Shown: one piece after another, positions 7,147-13,204 of the stretch | How the letters are laid out: every line of letters starts with the position of its first letter | How positions within the stretch are numbered: the stretch's first letter is position 1 | Assembly (NCBI RefSeq): GCF_022376445.1 | Contig: NW_025955638.1 | Location: forward strand, 1-17,304 | Length of the DNA: 17,304 nucleotides | Source of the DNA: Fomitopsis serialis | Lineage: Eukaryota; Basidiomycota; Agaricomycetes; Polyporales; Fomitopsidaceae | Reading direction: 5' to 3' | The notes under the pieces: generated by a model | The model's input: the letters and a program-made list of their open reading frames with translations, nothing else | What the model was told of the DNA's origin: nothing | Databases searched by the model: none | Position numbers and translations under genes: made by a program

Positions 7147-8213
7147 ACGACAGCACGTCCACAGCTCGGGACGACCTACAGGTTGTACCGGGATCCGTCA
7201 TTATTCAAGGCGGAGTCGGGTACGCACGGCGTTCTGAGCAGCCTGAAATCGCCGTGGGGTCTGCTCAATGCCACCCGGAGGCATCATCCCAGGGTGTCCG
7301 TGCCCAAGCAACGAAGCCAGGCATCACCCCGAAGGATGATGCAGGCGCCGAGCTCGAGGACACGTCCGTCATCGAGCTCGCATCCGAGCTGAACGAGTGG
7401 TGCGTCGAGTCGACGCATCTCCGCGCTCGGGAGGGCATAGGTACACAGTACTTCAATAGCACTGTGTACAGCGGGAACGAACCCGCGTATGTAGATACAA
7501 TCGTCGCGCGCTCAGAGATGAGCAGCGACACAAGATATATATTATTATTGTCGAACGAGGGGCGCGCCACGACGAGCAGCCTGCTCGGCGCGACACGCGA
7601 CGCGCTCAACGCTACTGGCGTTGAGTGCCACGAGTCCGTGGCGAGTGTCCCGAGCGCTAGCGCCCACTGCGCTGCGCTGAGCCTCCACCGACCCCTCGTT
7701 CTCGACCCCTTCCACTCTCAGGGCAGCTACCACGAGCGCCCGTCTGGCGAACCAGACGAGCGCACCGTCCCAACGCGAGCGCGGACGCGCACTCACGACT
7801 GGCTGGCTGAACTGCCGCCAGCCCAGCTAGCGGCGCCCGACGACCTGGTACCTCGCGGTACCAGATCGCTACTTCCTCCCTCTTTGGCTCCTCACCTCAC
7901 CCCTCTCGGCTCGCGCATTGACTCTGGCGACCACTACCGCGGCTCTGGTGGCACGAAACCCAGCCGCGCGACCCAGGACTTGAACACCGGCGTTCAAGCC
8001 CAGCGCCGAGCCGCAAGACCAAGCGGACCACGAGGAACGCGGATCGTGGAGGTTGCGAGGAGATCCCGAAGGAACGAGAAGGGTGCGAGGAAGGCACGAA
8101 GGGAGAGAGGGAGGAAGGGTGCGGAGCGAGTAGGGACAGCCAGCAGGAAAGCTCGCAATTCGCAGGTACGCCCTTACTGGACGTACCCGACTCGCCCCCG
8201 CCTGTGCCAGTAA
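7047..8213 (+). CDS. Element ORF 5 (continuation; second copy of the RAREGIGT-LAEL block)
   Basis: A 388-residue frame. From RDDLQVVPG (about 7168) it follows the register of the other modules. At 7422 it repeats RAREGIGT of ORF 1 with synonymous third-position differences (GCC/GCT, GAA/GAG, GGG/GGT), and at about 7800 it repeats the LAEL-x-QLAA-DDL-x-P-x-GTR block of ORF 2. The final 40 or so codons switch register inside a purine-rich block around 8045-8100. No known domain. It is best read as a middle section of one long repetitive ORF. Confidence 0.4.
   Translation: MRNGECRACRAQRPRLVGPPSLHLRSMITNDHGDDSTSTARDDLQVVPGSVIIQGGVGYARRSEQPEIAVGSAQCHPEASSQGVRAQATKPGITPKDDAGAELEDTSVIELASELNEWCVESTHLRAREGIGTQYFNSTVYSGNEPAYVDTIVARSEMSSDTRYILLLSNEGRATTSSLLGATRDALNATGVECHESVASVPSASAHCAALSLHRPLVLDPFHSQGSYHERPSGEPDERTVPTRARTRTHDWLAELPPAQLAAPDDLVPRGTRSLLPPSLAPHLTPLGSRIDSGDHYRGSGGTKPSRATQDLNTGVQAQRRAARPSGPRGTRIVEVARRSRRNEKGARKARRERGRKGAERVGTASRKARNSQVRPYWTYPTRPRLCQ
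7845..7864 (+). other. Perfect stem-loop CTGGTACC / GGTACCAG
   Basis: The two 8-nt arms pair fully around TCGC. The related copy at 5919-5938 (CTGGCACC, loop TCAC, GGTACCAG) has one mismatch. Both sit in the DDL-x-P-x-GTR peptide block. Confidence 0.85.
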
Positions 8214-8541
8214 CCCCGCTAGCGTGCGTATCGACGAACACGGAGTTCGTCGGGCGTACCGCTGGCCGCGAGACCAGGACGACAGCACTAGGGGACGACC
8301 CGCGGGTCGTACCCTTGTCTGCGCATAACAGAACGACGGACGCGCAACACCGCACGTCCGACGTACCCCACCCTCCACTGCTTCCTCCTCCAGTGGCCGC
8401 GCCAGCACACGGATCGACAACCACAAAGGTCGTCGCGCGGGTTGTTGGCCATGAAGGCGGCGCACTACGGGACGACCTAATGGTCGTAACCCCCATTCCT
8501 CAAGACGGCAGGTCCGTGATACGGGACGACCTTGTGGTCGT
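8165..8541 (+). other. Header hairpin and hairpin modules D1 and D2
   Basis: The header at 8165-8187 pairs 8 of 9 around TTACT. D1: H1 at 8232-8252 pairs CGACGAAC with GTTCGTCG around ACGGA, and H2 starts at 8295 (ACGACC, CGCG, GGTCGT). D2: H1 at 8415-8435 (CGACAACC, ACAAA, GGTCGTCG, one A:C mismatch), H2 at 8472 (loop TAAT), H3 at 8526 (loop TTGT). H1-H2 distance is 63 nt in D1 and 57 in D2. H2-H3 in D2 is 54 nt. Confidence 0.85.
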
Positions 8542-10378
8542 ACCGTCGATTCCGCAGGACGACACGTCCGATGTACTCGATCTACCCATCGCCGGCCGAT
8601 GGATAGCGAGTACGCCGAGTTTGGTGCTTGACGTACACGCTGCGGACCAGCACGAAGAGTCGAGAGTTGAGGGTACTCCCCTGATGGACGTACCCGGGCC
8701 CACTCTGACACATCTCCACTTGCCCGTGCTCGTGCTAGCATACATAGCGACGAACGTGAAGTTTGTCGTACGCATGACTGGCCAAGAAGATGGCATGGTC
8801 GCGCTGTGGGACGACCCAAGGGTCGTACCTTCCGCACTACAAGGCGAGGCACTTGTGCTCGGGGACGACCTCGCGGTCGTACCCTCCAATTCGCATGGCG
8901 GCGCGACGGACATGCAGCGATGCATGCCCAACGTGTCCCACTCAATCTCGACTGCATATGGCGCGACGTCCGCGCCTCAAGACGGCCTGCACGTCCTTGC
9001 GGAAGTGCAGGCCTCCGACTGTCCCAACACAGCTGAACCTCTTTTGGGTCAGACGGCCAAGCCGTGGAACGTCCCGGACAACCTCTCCCGCGACGCACTC
9101 GACTCCGCAGGGCTTTTGGAAAGCCGATCGACGCGTAGGGCCTCCCTGCGAGAGGCTTCTCGTGCTCGTTGGCGAGCACAAGCAGCGCAAGTCCGCGCAG
9201 CTGAACCGCCCGCGGTTCAACTGGCAGACCCCCCGGATGGCTTCGCTTTCGACTTAACCCGCTCCAGCCGTCACCGACCGTGCGCGGCCGTATTCCAAGA
9301 GGACTTGCACTCCCCACAGGAAGTGCAAGCCCACGGCCTCTTCAAGACAGCTGAACTTTTCGCGGTTCAGCTAGGAAGCCCACGCTACGACCTCGACCGG
9401 ATCGACAACGCAGCGGACCTCGCCCTCGACCCCTTGAGTGACCGCCACCCTATTCGCGACCCCGGCGCCCCTGCGAACGCGCAGTCCGACGCTCGGGTAT
9501 TCCCAATGAACGCGCGAGCTCGAGATCGCGACTCGACTGCTGCACTACCAGTAGTGCAGCAGCCGGCGTTTACGGACCCCTACACGCCAGACCAGCCTCC
9601 CGACTGCCAACTCGGCGAGAATTTCACAGTTCTCGCCGAGGACTCGCTCCTACGGTGCCCTACCCCGATTCTTATCGACCTCCCTACGGCCTCCGACACC
9701 CATGGCGATTACGACAGGCGCCATGAATCGGCGACCCTGCATACACCCCGGAGATCGTGCAAGGAATGGGAGGACGGGCAGGACGGGAACGGAGGAGACG
9801 CGGGCGAGGGCACGGAAGCCGGAGAGTTAGACGAGGAAGGTCAGGCAGAAGGAGGAGAGGGGGAAGGGTGTGGTGTACGCGAAGCAGACGAGGATGTGAG
9901 CTCAAGAAGCAAAGGTACGTCCTTATTGGACGTACCCTCTTCACTCGCATCACCGCTCTCTACCCCACTACCACCACCCGTGATGACCACGACAACCAAT
10001 GTGGTTGTCGTGGCAGTCACCCTGTACGACGGTGGTACGGATGGCCCACGGGACAACCCACAGACCATGACTGGCACGGACATGCTGTACAGTATGATCG
10101 GCGGGCGAGGGTGCTCGAACCGTGTATCCAACGTTCCTGCGGTTTGCACGCAGAGGTTGAATCCTTCGGTCACCGACTACGGCGAGGAGCTCGGTGGCGA
10201 CTCGGTCAGCAAGTACCTCGCGGTACTCGTCCTATCACCATCATCCGAGATGTGGCGAGGAGAACTTCACAGTTCTCCGACCCCAATACAATCCTTGCCA
10301 TCATCATTAGCTCGTTGCCAACATTGTCCTGTCGCCATCGGCACTCTGATTTGCATAACTCCATCGAGTTATGTATGA
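8204..10378 (+). CDS. Element ORF 6, 724 residues, repetitive, no known domain
   Basis: This is the longest frame of the element. The register is already open upstream of the first ATG at 8204. It contains LGDDPRVVP, ALRDDLMVV, VIRDDLVVVPS, ALWDDPRVVPS and VLGDDLAVVPS, then EGTPLMDVP and KGTSLLDVP, then copies of the QEDLHSPQEVQ / AVQLGSPR block, and a Glu/Gly-rich purine-encoded stretch at about 9755-9910. I see no catalytic motif, zinc finger or membrane segment. A 724-codon open frame is very unlikely by chance at this base composition, and module register is kept, so translation at some time is likely. The TGA at 10376-10378 lies just after a hairpin (10354-10373). Role unknown. Confidence 0.5.
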   Translation: MPVTPLACVSTNTEFVGRTAGRETRTTALGDDPRVVPLSAHNRTTDAQHRTSDVPHPPLLPPPVAAPAHGSTTTKVVARVVGHEGGALRDDLMVVTPIPQDGRSVIRDDLVVVPSIPQDDTSDVLDLPIAGRWIASTPSLVLDVHAADQHEESRVEGTPLMDVPGPTLTHLHLPVLVLAYIATNVKFVVRMTGQEDGMVALWDDPRVVPSALQGEALVLGDDLAVVPSNSHGGATDMQRCMPNVSHSISTAYGATSAPQDGLHVLAEVQASDCPNTAEPLLGQTAKPWNVPDNLSRDALDSAGLLESRSTRRASLREASRARWRAQAAQVRAAEPPAVQLADPPDGFAFDLTRSSRHRPCAAVFQEDLHSPQEVQAHGLFKTAELFAVQLGSPRYDLDRIDNAADLALDPLSDRHPIRDPGAPANAQSDARVFPMNARARDRDSTAALPVVQQPAFTDPYTPDQPPDCQLGENFTVLAEDSLLRCPTPILIDLPTASDTHGDYDRRHESATLHTPRRSCKEWEDGQDGNGGDAGEGTEAGELDEEGQAEGGEGEGCGVREADEDVSSRSKGTSLLDVPSSLASPLSTPLPPPVMTTTTNVVVVAVTLYDGGTDGPRDNPQTMTGTDMLYSMIGGRGCSNRVSNVPAVCTQRLNPSVTDYGEELGGDSVSKYLAVLVLSPSSEMWRGELHSSPTPIQSLPSSLARCQHCPVAIGTLICITPSSYV
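8748..8880 (+). other. Hairpin module E
   Basis: H1 at 8748-8768 pairs CGACGAAC with GTTTGTCG around GTGAA, with one G:T wobble. H2 at 8811-8826 and H3 at 8865-8880 pair ACGACC with GGTCGT around CAAG and TCGC. Left arms are 63 and 54 nt apart, exactly as in module A. Confidence 0.85.
8984..9372 (+). other. Stem-loop cluster III (second copy of the GCAC and CTGAAC families)
   Basis: At 8984-9013 two 13-nt arms pair 12 of 13 around TTGC. At 9198-9223 CAGCTGAACCGC pairs 11 of 12 with GCGGTTCAACTG. At 9304-9329 CTTGCACTCCC pairs 10 of 11 with GGAAGTGCAAG around CACA. At 9349-9372 AGCTGAAC pairs perfectly with GTTCAGCT. These are diverged relatives of cluster II, with different but mostly complementary flanking bases. 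Confidence 0.85.
9537..9640 (+). other. Two 11-bp perfect stem-loops
   Basis: CTGCTGCACTA (9537-9547) pairs with TAGTGCAGCAG (9552-9562) around CCAG. CTCGGCGAGAA (9611-9621) pairs with TTCTCGCCGAG (9630-9640) around an 8-nt loop. Both have no mismatch. Confidence 0.88.
9914..10013 (+). other. Header hairpin and module F H1
   Basis: The header GGTACGTCC (9914-9922) pairs perfectly with GGACGTACC (9928-9936) around TTATT. H1 at 9987-10013 pairs CCACGACAACC with GGTTGTCGTGG, 11 of 11, around AATGT. The expected H2 left arm (ACAACC) is present exactly 63 nt on at 10053, but its right arm has decayed, so the module is incomplete here. Confidence 0.85.
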
Positions 10379-10484
10379 CAATGGTGGACGGCTGTACTGC
10401 TCACTGACACGAAGTAGCTTGTCGTTGTCTACAGTACGGCACCACCTTTGTCTTGCCAGTCGCTACCACCGTTGGGTGGTTGCG
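10259..10484 (+). other. Stem-loop cluster IV near the end of the ORF
   Basis: GGAGAACT pairs with AGTTCTCC (10259-10266, 10271-10278, loop TCAC). CATAACTC pairs with GAGTTATG (10354-10361, 10366-10373, loop CATC). CGCTACCACC pairs 9 of 10 with GGTGGTTGCG (10461-10470, 10475-10484, loop GTTG). The last lies past the stop codon at 10376-10378, so the stem-loop style is not confined to coding sequence. Confidence 0.85.
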
Positions 10485-10577
10485 TGTACTTTTCCTCTCA
10501 TTCCCTCTTTCTTTTTCTTTTTTTGTTTGTTTCTCTGGTTATTGCTGGGACCCGTGGTCGTGTCCAGTGGGGGAGGG
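10379..10577 (+). other. Non-coding 3' segment of the element with polypurine tract
   Basis: This segment holds one hairpin (10461-10484), a pyrimidine-rich run at about 10493-10543, and the purine tract GGGGGAGGG at 10569-10577 directly before the 3' LTR. That tract is the expected plus-strand priming site. No ORF of note. Confidence 0.75.
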
Positions 10578-10779
10578 TGTAACGGATATTCCCGTTACGG
10601 TATATCTTATCTCGCATGTTTGTTCTTGTTTGCTCGAGGGCTCGTATGGCGCGCCAGCGCACCTACGAGACCTCAGCCTTTTACCTCGTCACCGCCCATG
10701 TATGCATCCGTAGACAGTTCTCCTTGAATAGAGACTGGGTACAGCGCATACCGGGCACGACGAGTGAGGCGACCTTACA
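10578..10779 (+). repeat. 3' LTR (202 bp)
   Basis: This is the direct repeat of 4096-4297, apparently identical, followed at once by the ACAAG target-site copy. The purine tract at 10569-10577 abuts its 5' end. Confidence 0.95.
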
Positions 10780-10784
10780 ACAAG
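10780..10784 (+). repeat. Target-site duplication, right copy (ACAAG)
   Basis: This is the right-hand copy of the 5-bp duplication at 4091-4095. Helicase coding resumes at 10785 in frame 3, consistent with the 6,689-bp insertion plus duplication. Confidence 0.95.
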
Positions 10785-12970
10785 ATTCCCATCATATTCC
10801 TTACCGCTACACTTGCTCCCCACTGGGAATCCGCCCTCTTTGACAAACTTCGCGTTCACGACGTTGTCGTCTTCCGATTGCCGTCTGTAAGACCCGAGAT
10901 CGCTATCCATCTGCTCACCTTCCCAACGCGAAATCAACTAGAAGAGACCCTCGAGAACAATTTCCTCTCCATCGTTCGGGAGCGTCGTGGTCTCATCTTC
11001 TGCAAGCGCGTTTCAGAGGTCAAACGGATCGCCAGCCTGTTGGACGTTCCAGCCTTCTACTCTTCCCTCGAGGACGACCGGAAAGCTGAGCTTCTGAAGG
11101 ACTTCACCTCCGGCACTCACCGAGCACTCGTCTCCACCAGTACTCTCGGTGAAGGCATCGACATTCAGGGTCTTGGGTTCGTATGGCACTACGGCCTTCC
11201 CTTCGAACCAGCCAGCTATTCTCAGCAGGCTGGTCGCATGTGCCGAGACAACTCGTTTGGCACGAGCATGGTGTACCTGCTTGAGAACGAGCAACTCACC
11301 GTTCCTGAACCCGACATCCTTGGCGTCGCCGTCATGAACAGTTGGGCACGCGAAGACATATGCCGACGCATACGCATCTCGGAATTCTTGGACGGTGCTC
11401 CTACACAGTGCACCGTCCTGTCCAACCCGAATCTCTGTGACGTTTGCGAGAGGCAGGTCAACGCTGGTCCCATTCAGCCTCTCGTTGTGTACCCCGCGCC
11501 CATCCTTGCCGACCTTGACACGATGGAGTTTCCGAGATCTCTTGACTCTGAGACACTGCCTTACGACCGTGCAGAAGGACCTCTATCTCGGTACGCTCCG
11601 TTCCTCCTCCCCACTACGCTCATTTACTAATGTCACCTCACAGCCTGTCTCCCTCACCTCCTAGCCCGTCTCCCTTCTCTCACTCCGACAACGCTCAGGT
11701 TCCATTGCCCCGGTTCGAATCGCCACATGTTCCTTCCTCGTAAGTGCGCCTTTCGATTTTGTCAGTCCCTCGCTGACCTTGAATGCAGTAGTCAACGAGC
11801 CCTTCACGATGCGCCACAACCTTCCTACGTCGCACGACCGCACGCCGCAATCACAGCTGCACAGTCGAGGTACGTATTACAGTTCCCAGGCGCATGCGAT
11901 CCTCGCTCATTCCCCGCCGCAGTTCCAGCCATATGCGGGTGCCAGACGTCTCAACGTAGGTATTTTAACGCCTCCTCGTGTGTTCATGCCACTGAACTCG
12001 ACCTCAGGCCGCCGGACATGGAGCTTTACTTCAAGGCATTCTTTGTGCCGAAGGGTGTCGCTGTCTCGGCGACCTCTACACAAACTCTCGGTCGTCGTTC
12101 TCGTGAGGAGCAGGCGTTCGATTACTCACGTCCATCTCCGGATGCACGAGCCCTCCCCACGCCCGTGAGTAAGAGGCGTCGAGTGTCATTCGAACCTCCT
12201 AGCCCCGCGTCGCCTCTGCCTGACCGTCGCCGCGGGGCTGCATCCCTCACGGACGTTTTTAGTCCAATCGTTCCTCCGCCGGCTGCCAGCCAGCCAGGTT
12301 CATCTTCACGAGCCGTCGCTGGCAGCTCTCGCATGCCTCTCAACTCCCATCGCCGCTCGCTGCCAGGTGCTGAGGGACCCGATGTTGACGGTTCCCCTAC
12401 CGCCGTCGGGCCGCGTGTAGCTCTCGATGCCGCACGGGCCGATGTGTTGAAAAAACAGCAGTCCATCATTGCTAAACACATCGACGACGCCCTCAACCTT
12501 GTCCGCGGGCGCTGTTCAAAGTGCTACGTCCTCGGTCGCTCCTACATGCACCGGTCGTGCACTGCGCAGTTCACGAGCGCCCGGGATGACGGCTGGCAAA
12601 CGTTCAAGCGCGAGATGATGCTTCCGAATGGGTACTGCTTCAAATGCCTCCGACCTCAGGTACGTCTGAAATACCCCACACCGGCTTGGACCTCATGCGT
12701 TCATCGTCACAGAGCAACAAGGAATTCTTCGGTTGGCATGTCTTCGAAGCCCCTTCGGAATGCGTCTTCGGCGACATCATCAAGCCCGCCGTCTACGTTG
12801 TATGGGCAGACCCTGGCCTTCGCAGCGCCCTTTTCGCGGAGCGAATCCTGAACAACCGTCCGCGGACGGTCGAGGAATACATCGCAGCCTGCCTGGAGAT
12901 GCACCCAACTTTTGACATGATGACATATCTCATCATCTTCGATTGGGCTTGCAAGCGTGTCGCAACCTAA
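10785..12970 (+). CDS. C-terminal helicase lobe and Cys-rich tail of the giant protein
   Basis: It continues the frame cut at 4095. Motif III is TAT (10803-10811). A motif IV-like LIFCKR follows, then motif V STLGEGIDI (GEGID at 11148-11162) and motif VI QQAGRMCRD (11223-11249). Together they complete a RecQ-like helicase core. Exons 10785-11590, 11644-11739, 11789-11869, 11923-11955, 12008-12659 and 12713-12970 join in phase, and the 11591-11643 intron shows a good branch site (TTACTAAT). The tail is Pro/Ser-rich with a basic patch (KRRRVSF), then a likely zinc-binding segment: CSKC near 12515, HRSC near 12550, CFKC near 12639. It stops at TAA 12968-12970. GTAAGT directly follows the stop and could start a 3' UTR intron ending near 13019. 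With the element in place this half has no promoter or start of its own that I can see. Confidence 0.83.
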
Positions 12971-13204
12971 GTAAGTCGTTCAACTCTTGCTTCTACCCAC
13001 CCCGCTCAACGCTGCGCAGGATCCTCATCGCCGTCGACATTCCCTGGCGCTTCCGTGTGTACTTCTTCACATTTCCGTCTAGTTTGTCACATTTCCTTTT
13101 CGGTCGTTTCCCGAGTCTGCCACGAGCGTCGCGCAAGCGCTGTGGCTTGTTCTTTCACCATAACCGTCTTTTCATTGTCCTGCGTCCCCCTTCCCTCGCG
13201 CAAC

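Larger units (their letters stand above)
5200..10058 (+). repeat. Diverged long repeats forming the element interior
   Basis: Blocks recur in the same order with heavy divergence. The RAREGIGT block is at 5200 and 7422, the LAEL/GTR block at 5878 and 7805, purine-rich blocks at about 6120-6236, 8044-8164 and 9752-9913, and GGTACG header hairpins at 6593, 6993, 8165, 8671 and 9914. H1-H2-H3 hairpin modules start at 6309, 6662, 8232, 8415, 8748 and 9990. The GCAC/GTGC plus AGCTGAAC blocks are at about 5507-5735, 8984-9223 and 9304-9372. This is consistent with two to three ancient tandem copies of a unit of roughly 2 kb, plus smaller internal duplications. Confidence 0.7.
4096..10779 (+). mobile_element. 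Non-autonomous LTR retroelement, 6,684 bp, with a hairpin-rich repetitive interior
   Basis: The element has two 202-bp direct repeats, TG...CA termini, a 5-bp target-site duplication and a purine tract before the right LTR. These are the hallmarks of an LTR retrotransposon. The 6,280-bp interior shows no recognisable Gag zinc knuckle, protease, reverse transcriptase, RNase H or integrase motif in any frame, so it must be mobilised by enzymes of another element if it moves. In size it resembles a LARD, but unlike most LARDs it holds long ORFs. LTR identity points to a recent insertion. Orientation is + from the position of the purine tract, so it is co-oriented with the helicase gene it splits. 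The closest autonomous relative cannot be named from the sequence. Confidence 0.93.
38..12970 (+). pseudogene. Giant zinc-finger / recombinase-like / RecQ-like helicase gene, split by an LTR element
   Basis: This is a single multi-exon gene interrupted at 4096-10784 by an LTR element plus one target-site copy. Readable introns are 292-338 (or 292-331), 1041-1090, 1617-1663, 2108-2156, 2830-2880, 11591-11643, 11740-11788, 11870-11922, 11956-12007 and 12660-12712. All are GT-AG and 40-53 nt, and the exon phases from 1664 onward join without conflict. The exons total about 5.7 kb, or roughly 1,900 codons. The order is Pro/Ser-rich N-terminus, OrsD/DUF3505-like zinc motifs, tyrosine-recombinase-like region, RecQ-like helicase, Cys-rich tail. 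Such proteins are widespread in fungi and related to telomere-linked helicases, but their function is poorly known. The start at 38 is the first ATG of an open frame near the window edge, and the true start may lie upstream. The insertion, and several frame changes before 1620, make this copy look non-functional unless the frame changes are assembly errors. Confidence 0.8.

Noticed and set aside
6309..8880. CRISPR-like array of palindromic repeats
   Set aside because: Eukaryotic context, no constant repeat of CRISPR length, spacers are coding and homologous to each other, and no cas-like genes.
7869..9317. 482-codon reverse-strand ORF
   Set aside because: It lies antisense to ORFs 5 and 6. 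Stem-loop DNA reads similarly on both strands, so an open forward frame tends to give an open reverse frame. Its composition is Arg/Pro/Ser-rich with no module register of its own.
4096..10779. Autonomous Ty1/copia or Ty3 element
   Set aside because: No reverse transcriptase, RNase H, integrase or protease motif could be found in the long frames. The ORFs are low-complexity modular sequence.
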